Part shown: positions 32,131 to 44,464 of the stretch, one piece after another | Position numbering within the stretch: position 1 is the stretch's first letter | Layout: each line of letters starts with the position of its first letter | Source of the DNA: Rhizomys pruinosus | Taxonomy: Eukaryota; Chordata; Mammalia; Rodentia; Spalacidae | NCBI GenBank assembly: GCA_009823505.1 | Contig: VZQC01006709.1 | Span: forward strand, 462,522-526,521 | DNA length: 64,000 nt | Direction: 5' to 3' | Notes under the pieces: model-generated | Seen by the model: only the letters and a program-made list of their open reading frames with translations | Told to the model about the DNA's origin: nothing | The model's database searches: none | Made by a program: the position numbers and the translations under genes

Positions 32131-32742
32131 GTGGACAAAGAATGTTTGTACCTATTTATGTGCACAGAAACCCTTTTAAAAGCATAATTCACGAGAGTGA
32201 CCTTTACTGGCCCAGGGAGAGCCAGAAGGCTGACTAGATATCTAGAGAAGACTGGCCCAGCCTAGTCCCCAGAGGCCTTATCTCCATCTCTCTTGATGGC
32301 CTTCCTCTTGCCTCTGTACTCGATGTGACCCCAGGCTAAGATGTTAAAGATGCTGTGTGGCATACACCCTGAAATTTTCCCTGCTAGGAGCTTGGGCCAG
32401 GTAGTTACCGCACCTTGTTGTGTCCCCAGAATGAAGTCATATGGAATGTGCTGAGCCTACCTGAGTCCCAGCCCAGACAAGCTCACGTCAACACTCAAGA
32501 TAGGCTCATCCACCCATAGCCAGCCCAGTCTCATGAATGTGAAATGAGGCTTGTTGTTATGAACCATTGAGATGGTGGGATTGTTTGTTAGGCATCAAAA
32601 CTGACTAATAAACCATCATTCAGACAGCCACAGGAGACACTCAGTGTTATCCTCGCCTCCTGTCTTTGCCTCATGTCTCCCTTCAAATCTCCAAGTCTTA
32701 TGTCTCGCTCAAACTTCTGCAAGCTCTCTAGCCTCTCCCTCA
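32131..32742. other. Unique sequence, no gene seen
   Basis: No repeat recognised. Confidence 0.45.
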
Positions 32743-32918
32743 ACTTTTATTTATTTATTTATTTATTTTTTTTTGGTCTTTTCGAGACAAGGTCTCCCTG
32801 TAGCCCCAGCTGTCCTGGAACTCACTCTGTAGACGAGGCTGGCCTTGAACTCACAAAGATCTGCCTGCCTCTGCCTCCTGAGCGCTATGATTAAAGGCAT
32901 GCGCCTCCACACCCGGCT
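32743..32918 (-). mobile_element. B1 SINE with (TTTA)n tail
   Basis: Reverse-complement B1; TTTA repeats 32,743-32,770, then 'ttttcgagacaaggtctccc' to 'gcgcctccacacccggct'. Confidence 0.94.
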
Positions 32919-32985
32919 CCCCCAGTTTTAGATTGAAGCCTTCTGGACTGCTTTACATTGGCCACCTCAGGTCTGCACTCTTGTG

Positions 32986-33140
32986 CAACCATGGTGAGCG
33001 TCCTGAACTGTAAAGACCACAGCCTCCCTCACTTAAGACAACCATGGTGAGCATCCCGAACTGTAAAGACCACAGCCTCCCTCAAGACAACCATGGTGAG
33101 CTTCCTGAACTGTAAAGACCACAGCCTCCCTCACTTAAGA
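32986..33140. repeat. Tandem repeat, ~53-bp unit x3
   Basis: The block 'caaccatggtgagc' + 'cctgaactgtaaagacc' + 'acagcctccctcacttaaga' starts at 32986, 33039 and 33087. The middle copy lacks 'cttaa'. Confidence 0.95.
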
Positions 33141-33600
33141 CCCTTCACAGGCTTTAGCTTGGAGAGTGTCCCTAGGTCTAAGAGGGATTCCTTCACACAC
33201 CTGCCATTCCACGGGGAACGAAGGCAAGGTGCTATATACACAACAGAATGTTATTCCGTCTTTAAAAAGGAGAGCCTGTCTGCTGTAACTTAGTCTTTCT
33301 GGGTGCTTAATGACCATACTTAATACCCATACCAATTTGGCTGAGAGACCTAAAGGATAGCTTTGTTCCTTGCCCTCAGAGGTCAACTAAGTCTCAGGGG
33401 ACTATGCATGGGGACATCTCTTGAAATGTCCTACAAATGTGAGTCACCAGTCTTCCTGTGCAGGGAGGTCTTGGAGAGCCACTAATGGGACTTCAGCCAG
33501 TGTCCAGCCTATAAAGAGGAAAGTCTGCTCATGCTTCAAAAAGAGAAGCCTGGTCTAGCAACACCTAACCGTGTCCTCGAGTGGATGGAACTGGTGATTG
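33141..33600. other. Unique sequence, no gene seen
   Basis: No repeat recognised. Confidence 0.45.
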
Positions 33601-33613
33601 AAAAGCCAAAAGG

Positions 33614-33757
33614 AGCCAGGTGTGGTAGCGCACACCTTTAATCCTAGCACTTGGGAGGCAGAGGGAGGTGGATCTTTGTGAGTTCAAGGCTAGCCTGGTC
33701 TACAGAGTGAGTTCTAGGACAGCTGGAGCTACAGGGAGACCCTGTCTCGAAAAGACA
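33614..33757 (+). mobile_element. B1 SINE
   Basis: 'agccaggtgtggtagcgcac' to 'gggagaccctgtctcgaaaa'. 'aaaaggagccagg' flanks both the element (33,608) and the end of the microsatellite tail (33,956). Confidence 0.95.
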
Positions 33758-33762
33758 AAGGA

Positions 33763-33834
<72 letters not shown>

Positions 33835-33884
33835 GAAAGAAAGAAGAAGAAAGGAAGGAAGGAAGGAAGGAAGGAAGGAAGGAA

Positions 33885-33950
<66 letters not shown>

Positions 33951-33952
33951 AA
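33758..33952. repeat. (GAAA)n/(GGAA)n polypurine tract (~195 bp)
   Basis: Expansion of the B1 A tail into GAAA repeats, a central GGAA block (33,853-33,888), and GAAA again. All-purine on the plus strand. Confidence 0.97.
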
Positions 33953-34144
33953 TGCAAAAAGGAGCCAGGGGCTTCCCCCCAAAAATAAAAACCTGAGTGA
34001 CCCTGAGGACCAGATCTTCAACTGACCTCCAGAAAATAAAAACCTTGGTTAATCTGGGCTGTGTGGCCTTAAGCATCCAAAAGGAAAGTATAACCAGAAA
34101 TAAATAATCAGTAAGGTCTGAGAAATTGTACTTCAGATATAAAA

Positions 34145-34470
34145 CTTGAGAATCCTCCAGACCTTCAATACCAGATGGGGACTACTGAGATATCCATCGT
34201 GTGGACTGAGTGGCTACTTGGATTTCAGCCTCTTCAGAGTGTAGACTGCCGTTGTTGGACTACCCAGGCTGTGCCATGGAGGCCAGTGCAGGAAGATCAA
34301 AACAGGACACATGCTTGCTGGACCTCATTTGGGTGACCATGGAGGGGGAGGGACCCCAGTGTGGAGCACAGGGGCAGGATTGATGGTTGTTTGGGCTTGC
34401 CAAGGAGGAACCTTCAAGCACTTCCTTGGGGAAAACATGACATCTTTTGGTAAAAAAAAAATTAAGAAAA
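34145..34470 (+). mobile_element. Unclassified retroposon-like repeat
   Basis: Aligns along its length with the reverse complement of 46,967-47,255: 'ccagatggggactactgaga', 'tggactgagtggctac', 'ttcagcctcttcagagtgta', 'ttgctggacctcatttgggt', 'gtttgggcttgccaagga'. It ends in an A-rich tail. Family not known to me. Confidence 0.75.
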
Positions 34471-34487
34471 GAAAATCCTCCAACTCA

Positions 34488-34551
34488 GGTGATATGAATG
34501 TATGTATGTGTGTGTATATATATTTATGTGTATATATATATATATATATCG
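34488..34551. repeat. TG/TA-rich simple repeat
   Basis: 'tgtatgtatgtgtgtgtata' followed by TATA-type repeats to 34,548. Confidence 0.9.
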
Positions 34552-36545
34552 AAGCAATACAAGTTGGAGGGAAAAAATGGGGGAAAAAGAAGGAGAGCCT
34601 GCCTTTTGCAACTACGTAGTCAAAGTCAAGGATATTTCACCTAAGTGAAAAAAACAAAAACAGGCTGACAAAGTCAAAGCCGCCTGATTCCATGTTGTGA
34701 TGAAGAATCTTAGAAATAGAACCTATAAGCAGTACAGTCAAATGGGTAGGGTGCAGAGGGTAGGATGGTTACAGTGTACAAAGGCCCAGGAGCATGTATA
34801 CAATAACCTCAAAATCCATCACCTTGCATGGCAGCCACAGTTACTACTAACACTGTATATCTCAAAATCCCTGCAAGAATAGATTTTAAATGTTTGCACA
34901 AAACAAGCACATGAGATGACAGCTATGTGAATTCTCTTGGTCTAAACATCCTTCTGATTCTACCTCAAAGCATCACACTGGATCCCATAAATATACACGA
35001 TTATTATTTGTTCAGTAAAAATTAAAACGAAGTAACCTCACCCACAAAAAGGGCTTGTCTGGCTCTCTCCCAAACTCTCTGCACATTCCCAGCTCCAAGC
35101 GTCCATTGCTGTTAGCTAAGGAGCCTGGCCAGAACCCCCACTCTGGAGGAGGAGGTGTGGCTCCGCCTAGCAGAGTGGGCCTGGCTTTCTAGAAAACTCA
35201 AAGTTGGGAGATGCCAGAGAAGGAGAAAAAGCAGGGTAAGGTGCTGCGGGGGAGAAATAGAGGCGAGAAGGCGCGGTGAGGAAGAAAGGAGTCAGAAATC
35301 TAAAGATGGAGACTCAGGAAGGAGTTGGCCAAAGACTGCTGCAGAGCTGAGCTAGCTGCCTGCGTGGACACTCTCCCTCACTCTTCTGGGCTTCCTGCAG
35401 AGCCGGCTCAGGCCATGTGTACAGCTGGCATGGGACACCAGATCTGGTGCCAAAAACAACCAGAAGTAGGAGAGACCTGGGGCCCCGACACGGTGAACCT
35501 GGCAGGATAGCCCTCAGGAATATGGGACCTGCTGAACCTCTCCAGCTGCCCCAAGGCAGGCTAGGGGATTCTAGGACGCCAAGGCTGAGCAGGGGTGCAG
35601 AGGGAAGCCCCTTGTCTTCTGCAGGGAGAAGGGCTCTGGGCCAGATTTGCGAATGGCAGCTGTGTGCCTAAAAAGGACGAGTCTACCTGTAACGTGGGTG
35701 CAGAGTCCACATGCAGAGTAGCCAGGACACAAGGCTTTGCCGGAAGTCGGCTGATTGCAGCAGAAGACCAACCTGGGGCACAGCTGCCAACTTCCCTAAG
35801 CCCAGGACCTGCAGGGGTCATGTGGGCCCGGGGTGGAGGTAGAGGGCCCTGGACAACATAGTCCCTGGGTAGCTTCTCAAAGTTCCCCAGGGGTTCTCAG
35901 AGACAACCAATTTTGGGACCACTGAGTTACGTGAATGTTCCACAGACCAGACAGTAAATACTTCCTGCTTTGCAGATTTGCCGGCTGATGTCTTACAACC
36001 AGAGCTGTAGGGGGTGGACCATGGGCAGGGCCTATGCTGCCATAAAACCTTTTTAATTGAGTCTTTTGAACATGTGAAATTTGAATTAAAAACTTTGAAT
36101 TTCATGGAAGATTTCCATAACACAGAATATTTTTTTTCTTCTGATTTTTACCCCTCAAAATCTCTCTTTAGCTCAGATTGAGTGGTGGGCAGGACTATAG
36201 TTTGTTGGCCTGAGTCAAACTAGTACTACCAGGAGCCACATGTGTAAAACTGAGTATTTAGAAACTTTAGAGCAATGTAACATTACAGTGGTCCCAAGCC
36301 AGTGTCCAGAGGACTCAACACAACCCCCATGCGGTGACATTAAGCCCATGTAATGGAATGACATGCTATAGTATGGTCATGTGTGGTCAGTCGTGGGTTG
36401 GAGGTTTGAAAAGATAGGTCTATAACCTTAAGAGATTTGAAAAGTAGTCACTTAAATTATTCCTTTTATCCCCAGAGAGGCTTTGAATCTACCCATCATG
36501 ATCTATAATCCTCCTAAAATCTATAGCCATAACTACAGCAGACAA
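34552..36545. other. Unique sequence; GC-richer patch at 35.1-35.8 kb
   Basis: No repeat recognised. The patch at 35,130-35,850 is the most gene-like in the window: raised GC, a splice-donor-like 'gcagggtaaggt' near 35,230, and a pyrimidine run ending 'cttcctgcagag' near 35,400. No conserved protein is visible, and none of the open frames continues across these sites. Coding status unproven. Confidence 0.4.
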
Positions 36546-36561
36546 AAATGCATTTTTATTT

Positions 36562-36708
36562 TTTGGTCTTTTAGAGACAGAGTCTCCCTGTAGCCCCAGC
36601 TGTCCTGGAACTAGCTCTGTAGACCAGGCTGGCCTTGAACTCACAAAGATCCGCCTGCCTCTGCCTCCTGAGTGTTAGGATTAAAGGCGTGTGTCACCAC
36701 ACCCGGCT
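36562..36708 (-). mobile_element. B1 SINE
   Basis: Reverse-complement B1 'gagacagagtctccctgtag' to 'gtgtcaccacacccggct'. Confidence 0.94.
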
Positions 36709-36934
36709 AAAAAAATGTGCAGAAAAAAGAAACTGAAAAAAAAAATACAGTAAATGTTTAGTGAAGCTTCTTTGAGTACAGTTCGATGTGTTTGTTTTCC
36801 ATGTTTTCCTCAAAAAAAGTGTAAATTTTATAATTAAGAGATTTTTAGGGATCACTAACACTAAGGATGTATGAAAAAGCTATATGGAAGCTTATTAAAA
36901 ATATAACAAAAAATAAAATATATATAAGTTTTAC

Positions 36935-37308
36935 ACTGGGCATGTTGGCATATACCTTTATTTTATTTTATTTATTTTTTGTATGTGTATGAAGTACGGT
37001 CTGCATGTAGGTTTGTGCACCTGTGTCGTGCAATGCTGCGAAGATCAGAAGAGGGTGTCTTATTCCCCTGGAATTGGAGTTAAGATGGTTCTCAGCCACC
37101 ATGTGGATGCTGGGGATCGAACCTGGGTCTTCTGCAAGAGCAGTTGTCGCTCTTAACCGCTAGGCAATCTCTCCAGCCCTTGGCATATACCTTTAATCCC
37201 AGCACTTGGGTGGCAGAAGCAGGGAGATCTCTGTGTGATCGAGGCCAGCCTGGACTAGTGAGTACCAGGCCAGCAGGAGCTACAGGGAGACCCTATCTCA
37301 ACAACAAC
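36935..37308 (+). mobile_element. B1 SINE split by a B2
   Basis: B1 head 36,935-36,960, remainder 37,180-37,308, with the duplicated target 'ttggcatataccttta' (36945 and 37180). Confidence 0.94.
36961..37179 (-). mobile_element. B2 SINE nested in B1
   Basis: Reverse-complement B2 without the 17-bp duplication. Perfect 16-bp target-site duplication lying in B1 sequence, so it is younger than the B1. Confidence 0.96.
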
Positions 37309-38088
37309 AACCATATATATAATATATTTATTATATATACATAATTTTTTAAAGGAGTTTGAAGAGAGGTATGTGACATGGGATGGGGGGAGATAATGTT
37401 CCTCCCAGAAGCCATAGACTATTAAAAATCTCAGTGCCAAGCATGGTGTTTGTTAGGAAAATCTCAGAGGCCTCCAAGACAATACTGGCTATTGCCATTG
37501 TTCTTAGTTGTCCACCGGAACTTGATGGTAAGACCCTATTGCTGAAGAAGACACCACATATTTGGCCTTAAGACATGGATAAATCAAGCTGGAACTGATC
37601 TGGAAATTTCCTTCCTGCTGTCTAGCTTTTGCAGTGCTAAAGAGTATTGTACAAGCTGCTGGGGGGGGGGGTCAACAGTCTTCCCCAGCTCTGAACCCTG
37701 TGAGTTTCAACAATGACCAACCTGGAAAGATGTACTCAATGATACAAGAGTGACATGAATCTTATGGGGGTAACCAACAGCTTTCCGATTGGATCTGAGG
37801 TGCTCTCCAGAAGAGAACTCAGGCCTGGGATTGTGTACCTGTCCAGGAATCTAAGGCTGGGGAAGTCATAGGCCCTAGGGGAGAACCTGTTACTATTATT
37901 TTACTCAATAGCCATGATAGCAAACTACCTTCTATATACTTACCTTCAAACCCATAGCTTAGTGCAGCTCTTGGCCCTCATCAGAGACACTTCTTTTTGC
38001 AATGGACAGTAGTTAATACAAAGACTCACAATAGGTCGAAGTGTGGAGAATAAGTGACTGTGGAGGGCTAAGCCCTAATCAGGGCATC

Positions 38089-38091
<3 letters not shown>

Positions 38092-38133
<42 letters not shown>

Positions 38134-38148
38134 TACACACACACACAC
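38092..38148. repeat. (AC)n microsatellite
   Basis: AC repeats with one ATAC interruption, inside the L1 3' UTR. Confidence 0.96.
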
Positions 38149-38527
38149 CAGCTCAGGGAACATTGTGGAGGAGAAGGCAGAAAAATCTAAGAGACTGGGG
38201 AGGAATGGCCAGGAGACATCTTCTGGATCTGAGATGGCTCATGCACTCATGAACTCACTGCAACTGTGGTTACTTGCACAAGACCTGAACAAGATGGAGC
38301 CAACCAACATTTCATCATGGAAAAGAGAAGGGATCATAAGGCCCCAGCCCTTACCTGAGGGACTATAGATAGTAAACAGTGGCTGCAGGAAGGGGTGTCA
38401 CTTTGGTTATGCTATAGCCACTGGTAAGTTGCCCATGCTCAGGTAAGTAGCTTTCCTCTTATCCTCATGTGGGCAGCCCTATTTAAACTCAGTGGTTCAC
38501 ACAGATACACAAAAGGCATGAAAGTAA

Positions 38528-38777
38528 GGGCTGGAGAGATGGCCTAGCGGTTAAGAGCGCCAACCGCTCTTGCAGAGGACCCGGGTTTGATCCTCAGCAC
38601 CCACATAGCGGCTGAGAACTGTCTGTAACTCCAATTCCAGGAGAACTCCAGTTCCAGGGGAATCCGATGCCCTCTTCTGACCTCCGCTGCATTGCACGAC
38701 ACAGGTGCACAGACCTACATGCAGACAGTACATTCATACACATAAATAAAAATAAAATTAAATTAAAAAAATTTTTT
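38528..38777 (+). mobile_element. B2 SINE, young subfamily, nested in L1
   Basis: Has the 17-bp duplication. Target-site duplication 'aaaaggcatgaaa[g/a]taa' (38511 and 38778). Confidence 0.96.
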
Positions 38778-38810
38778 AAAAGGCATGAAAATAAAAGCAG
38801 GACTTGGAAA

Positions 38811-38962
38811 GCTGGGCATGGTGATGCATGCTTAGCACTTGGGAGGCAGAGGCAGGCAGATCACTGTGAAACCGAAGTTAGCCTGGTCTACACAGTGAGT
38901 GACAGGCCAGCTGGTGCTACAAGGGAGACCCTGTTTCAAAAACAAAACAACACAACAACAAA
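38811..38962 (+). mobile_element. B1 SINE nested in L1
   Basis: 'agctgggcatggtgatgcat' to 'gggagaccctgtttcaaaaa' with an ACAAC-rich tail. Confidence 0.9.
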
Positions 38963-39095
38963 GAGACTTGCTGGGGAAAGGGGTTTCAGTTTGGGAAGGA
39001 GGGGGATGAGAAAGGGTAATGGGGTGAAATGACTAAAATTCATTACACACATGTATGAAACTCTCAAAGAATTAAAAAAATTAAGAAACTTTTTT

Positions 39096-39314
39096 GGGGC
39101 TGGAGAGATGGTTCAGTGGTTAAGAGCACCGACTGCTCTTGCAGAGGACCCGGGTTGGATTCCCAGCACCCACATGGTGGTTAAGAACCATCTTTAACTC
39201 CAGGGGAATCCAATGCCCTCTTCTGACCTCCACAGCATTGCACGACACAGGTACACCAACCTACATGCAGACAGTACACTCATATTCATAAAAAAATAAA
39301 ATAAAATTTTAAAA
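39096..39314 (+). mobile_element. B2 SINE (older subfamily)
   Basis: 'ggggctggagagatggttca' head, single 'actccagggg' block, flanks 'gaaactttt' on both sides. Confidence 0.94.
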
Positions 39315-39346
39315 AATGAAACTTTTAAAGACTTCTTCAGAGATAA

Positions 39347-39571
39347 AGTGATAGAGAGATGGTTCAGTGGTTAAGAGAACTGGCTGTCCTTTCAGAGGAC
39401 CTGCGTTCAGTTCCCAGCACCCACATGGCAACTAACAACCATTGGTAACTCCAGTTCCAGGGGATCCAAGATGCCCTCTTCTGACCTTCTCAGACATTGC
39501 ATGACTTGAGCGCACTTACATACATGCAGGCATTACACTCATACACATAAAAATAAAATTTTAAATGTTAA
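39347..39571 (+). mobile_element. B2 SINE (older, diverged)
   Basis: 'agagagatggttcagtggtt', 'ggacctgcgttcagttccca', 'ccctcttctgaccttctcag'. Head-to-tail with the preceding B2. Confidence 0.9.
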
Positions 39572-39734
39572 AAGAATTCATCAGAATTCCCCTGACTCAG
39601 ATCTTTGGACTAGTAACTCCCTAACCCTAACTAGCTAATCACCTTAGCATAGACTGCTGAATCCCCCCCCCCCTCAGGTGGCTCCAAACCCCATCTTCCC
39701 TGGCTCTTGAACTACCAGACAGTCTGTCCCATCT

Positions 39735-41825
39735 AGGACCCTGGTAAGTGGATGGAATAAGAGAATGTATACTAAATGAAGTAACACAAAGACAGAAAAC
39801 CAACCATGTATGTTCTTCCTCATTTGTAGATTGTAGCACAAATCCCTTCTCTATATGTGAGTATATATCCTGATATAACGCCAGGAGCCAAGAAGATGGA
39901 TAGGATAGATGGAGGTAAAGAAAAAACCCAAAATAGGGATATCATAAGGAACAGATGTTACTAGGGTGGAGGTGGGAAAGTGGGAGTGTTGGGCTGCAAG
40001 GAGGGGGACATACCGGGGACATGGTGGGGATGAGGGAATTCAGGAGAGGGAAGAGGTGGGGATGATGGTAGTACTGGGACTGGGAAGGGGGAGGGAGGTG
40101 GGAAGGGAAGAAGAAAGAATTGAGATGACTGGCTCTTGAGTGGTTAGGGAACCCAGAGGGTAATGTGATGCCCCGAGACCCTATGAGAAATGCACATACA
40201 CTGTCTGAACGTTAGCACACATGTATACCTGGGGGGTGTATGGCAAAGAGCACGGTGCCAGACAGAAGACACCTCCCTTTGAGTGGTTGGTGAGCGTGGT
40301 CTAAGAGATTCCCAAAATAATACAGGCTATCGCCTATCTTGATTATCTCCCAGAACTAGAAAATAAGACCCTGCTGCTCAAGACAGGATGTGCTTCAGAA
40401 ACAGGACTTGGAGCAATGGAGCAGGAACTGACCCAGAAGCCTTCTACCTGAAGTTTAGTGCTCATAATGCTAGATTATAATATGCACACTGCTGAGGAAG
40501 AAAATCAATAAATGGTCCAACCCAGACCTAAAGCCTAATAACCATAATGACCTGCACAGCAAGATACCTCTATTGGTGCGGTAGTGGCGCTGTTATCTGG
40601 AGGATAATCAACAGCTATCTAATTGGACTTAAAACCCTCTCAATGGGAGTGAACTCATGGGTGGTGCTGTAAACTCAGCCAAATGCACATGGCTGGAGAG
40701 GACATAGATCTTACAGAAAACCCTACCTCTGTCATATCTCTAAACTAATGAAATTTCTTATCATATGCTAAACACAGAATCTTATATTTACAGACAAGCA
40801 TACCATACACCACTCACCAAAGAAGCTTCTCTTTGCAACAGATGGAAGGTACTGCAAAATCCCACAAGGGGCCAGACACAGAAAATACTCGTCTGAACGA
40901 TGCCCAGGCCTAGGAGATACATCTACAGTTGAACCTTTACATCTAAGACTCGTGGAACATTGGGGAATGAGGGGCAGGGAAAAGATGAGTGCCTCCCTCG
41001 ATTCCCACCAGTGAAGCTTCCTTACACAATAGAGTGCAGTGCACACAGAAGGCCACAACTGGCCAAGTTTCAAAAATGGGAGCCTCCGGAGTGTGTGTCC
41101 CTAGATAGGACTCCCATATTAAAGCTCAACCATCCATGGCTCCCCAGCCATAGATCACTGCTGAAGAGGGCGTGGAAAATTTGTACCAGCCAAGGCTGGT
41201 TCCTGAACGTAGGGGAGCAGAGGCTTTTCGACTACGGAAGCTTGCACGTGTGAACTTGTGGTGATGTTGGCATCAGGCATGGGACCCATACCAACTTAGA
41301 CAAGATCCCAGAGTGGTGGGCTGGCCCTGGACTGAGAACTACCGGAGACTGGTTACTCCTATGTGATGTCTTACTTAAAATTTCTAGATAGGGCTGGAGA
41401 GATGGCCTAGTGGTTAAGAGCGCCGACTGCTCTTGCAGAGGACCCAAGTTCAATCCCCAGCACCCACATGGTGGCTGAGAACCATCTTTGACTCCAGCTC
41501 CAGGGGAATCCGATGCCCTCTTCTGACCTCCGTGGCATTGCACAACACCGGTGCACAGACCTACATGCAGACAGTACATTCATACACATAATAAAATAAA
41601 ATTTAAAAAAATAATAAAATAAAATTTCTAGATATGCTGATTAGACGCCAGTGGATGAATTTACACAGAAGGATATCTGGGCTCAAAAGTTTGAATGGAT
41701 AGGACTTAACAAGGATGATGTAATGCATGAGTTCTGATGAGGGGTTGGGGCAATGGAAGGGGCCTAAATTTGATTAGGAACAATTGTATGAAATGTATGA
41801 CTGCTCAATAAAATTTTTTTAAAGA
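39735..41825 (+). mobile_element. L1 3' end (ORF2 terminus plus long 3' UTR)
   Basis: 'tggtaagtggatggaataag' and the following bases decode, with frame breaks, to the L1 ORF2 end (GKWME ... then a 'QRQKTNHVCSS'-like stretch). A G-rich tract follows (39,966-40,115), then sequence similar to the L1 3' UTR at 37.4-38.1 kb ('aataagaccctgctgctcaa', 'cagctatctaattggactta'), and an end 'ctcaataaaattttttta'. A B2 is nested at 41391-41620. Confidence 0.7.
41391..41620 (+). mobile_element. B2 SINE nested in L1
   Basis: Perfect 14-bp target-site duplication 'aaaatttctagata' (41377 and 41621). Lacks the 17-bp duplication. Confidence 0.96.
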
Positions 41826-44460
41826 AAGAACAGCTCCCCCCAAAAAGAATTTTTCAGAGAGAAGCATCATCCTTGGACAAGCTTTCCAGAATTCCAAGTC
41901 TTTGGTGAGGAAGTGTTTTCTCATATTTAATCGACCTCTAGAGAATTGGGGAAGAAGAAGACCAAATGAGAAGCATAATGAGAAACACACGTTGTCCTTT
42001 TGGCTGTAGAGCCCCCACTCTTGTCATGTTGGTTGTTTTAACACTGGGTACATGGCGGCGGCATACGATGGGCGGTAGATGCCAAGAAGAGCCATAAGCC
42101 CACCGGCACAGGACCAAGGAGGACAGACAGATTCTAGTGCCAACCTCTAAACACCATGCCATCCCAGCAAACAGGTCCCAGCAACTGTCAAAGTCACCCC
42201 AGAACAACAACAAAAAACACCCCAAAGGACAGTCCCAACTCCCATCATTTGGTGATCACCGGCCTGAGGGGACCTGCGCTTGAATACTGATTCCGCCATG
42301 TTTTCTCTGTGAAGCTCAGGAAGAACAGTGGGGTTTTCTGGGACTCAGTTTCCTCCTTTGACAACCTCCAGCCAGGAGTCCCAGAGCCAAGCGAGGTCAC
42401 TTGAGTGAGAGCATCTGACATGGGCAGATGCTGCAGCACCATCTCTTCCCCTGGAGCTGGTGACCCAGTCAGGGTCACAATCCCATGTAAAGGGCTACAA
42501 TAAACCTGCTCAGTCAGCTTGGACTCAATCCTAGAAGACACTTAAGTTGAAGGAAATAAACACTGAGTGTTTTATTTCTGGCTCCATCCCTATACGAGAC
42601 ACATACCCCGGCCCCTCACTGCCTCAACCCGAAATCCAGCTGCAGCCCAAGTCCCATTCAGTAACTAACTGCACATGAAGGCAAGAAGCTCTTCATAATC
42701 AGATTAATTCAGTTTAAATGAAACTCAAGATTCAACTCCTCATTCATCCCAACTGCATGCCGAGTGCTCAGAAGCCACAAGTGGCTGCATTGGTAGATAG
42801 CCAAGTAGGCACAGGACTTTGCCACAATTAGCAAAGTTCCATTATACTTCACTATTATGGCCATTTCTGGTGCCAAATGGGCCCCCCTAGACAGTGAGAC
42901 CTGTGGCCACATGCAAAAGTATCCTTCTATTTCTCCAATGGCACCTCCCCAGAGTAGGGAAACCAAAATCTATAAATGACACTTAGCATCTGGCTGTTAG
43001 GGGGGATGTGCTCAGGGGAATGCAGACCCCCGGTATGCTGAGGTCGTTGAAGCCACAAGGTGCTTTGGCTCCAGCGTGGAGTGGCAAGGAGCAAGTGGAG
43101 TGGTTATAGTGGCATCCACGCAAGTGCCTGGTGGACCTGCTATGGGCCAGGTAAACAATACAAGCCCACAGGGCATAGAGCATGTAGCAATGCTCCACCC
43201 TGGCCACATGCATTCAGTAACATGTGGGAGATGTAAAAACTGAATGGTATTTCTTGTTTCTTCAAGCAACACTATTTTAAGGAATTCTGATTTCAGAATA
43301 GCTTGGCACTAGCCATGGGATGGAAAGAGAAGGGGGAGCTAGCTGTATGTGGTCTCCTGGGAGCCAACACCAAGACAGCTCTGTGGGATCCAAGCCAGAC
43401 TCAGAACACCCTCCCCTAGGGTGCCCTTATACTCAAAGTTACACAGAGACCCATGGTGACTGACCTGGCATGGAGGATGACCTTCCTCACAGATGGTATT
43501 GGCTGGAATGGACAGGGCCTGGGCTGAGATATAACAAATCTCTCGTCTCACTTCCATCCTAGTTTCCCAACATGCAGAGCCCTCTATGCGTGTTTCTGTG
43601 ACAATCCTGACCCCTGCCCTCTGCAAGGGCTCACAAATCTATGCCCAGCTGAAGACATTAGGTTGAAATGTCTTGAAAAGAAGGGGGCACAGAAAAGGAA
43701 GGGAGGAAGAGAGGGAGGGAGGGAAGGAGGGAGGAAGGAAGGAAGGAAAGGGGATAGGGTGGGAAACACACCTTTCCTAATTCACAAACAATGTTGAGCC
43801 ATTTCTTAGTGGAGAAGCCCAGTTGCTTCTCACAGAATCATTTGGAGTCGATCATTCAGCGATACCCCAACTAAAGATCTCACCTGATCTTAGCCAAACA
43901 GGAAAGTGGTGCCCTGAATTTTGAGTAGACACTTCTAGACAGACTGATAACCACGCCCTGGGATCTTCTCACACTTCTCTCAAATAATAGTGCTAAGGAG
44001 TTGAAAGTGGCAAAACATAGATACCCTGTTCATCATAGGAGACCATCTTACATGTCCTCCTCATTCATGAGGAGCCCAGAGTCCTAGCAGAGATCCAGCC
44101 TACCTAGATCGCCAGCCACTGAAGCCCAGGTCTCACTAGCTGATCTTCAGTCCTGGGTCAGGTTAGAGCCCCCTCGAAGGTGAGAGCCTTTCAGAGTGAA
44201 CCTCAACAACTCACTGGACACCAGGAGGCCCAGGAGTGGGACACAAGATGCTGTGGCCTGGGTGGGGTGAGGGGTGGGTCAAGGGGAGCAAACAAGATGC
44301 CCCAATCTCACCTTTGGTCCCTGAAAAGGATAGGGCAGCAGGCTCCCACTGCCCCACCCGGCACAGAGAGACAATGCTGCTGATGCCCTCTCCACAGCTG
44401 CCATGCAAGCGCAGAGATCCTTCTACACTCTGAACTGGGAAATTCAGGTGAAGTCTGCAC
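41826..44460. other. Mostly unique sequence, no gene seen
   Basis: A MIR-like trace at 42,265-42,375 ('tgggactcagtttcctcctt') and a GGGA/GGAA patch at 43,690-43,755. Short open frames only, none with a recognisable domain. Confidence 0.45.
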
Positions 44461-44464
44461 TTTG

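Larger units (their letters stand above)
37420..39082 (+). mobile_element. L1 (Lx-like) 3' UTR and end
   Basis: Non-coding sequence with phrases I remember from rodent Lx-type L1 3' UTRs: 'ccaacagctttccgattgga', 'agacacttctttttgcaatg', 'cttgcacaagacctgaacaa', 'cataaggccccagcccttac', and the end 'acatgtatgaaactctcaaa' followed by an A-rich tail. Interrupted by a CA run, a B2 and a B1. The 5' limit is uncertain. Confidence 0.7.

Noticed and set aside
33644..34021. Leu/Ser/Phe-rich 125-codon frame
   Set aside because: Translation of the GAAA polypurine tract on the opposite strand.
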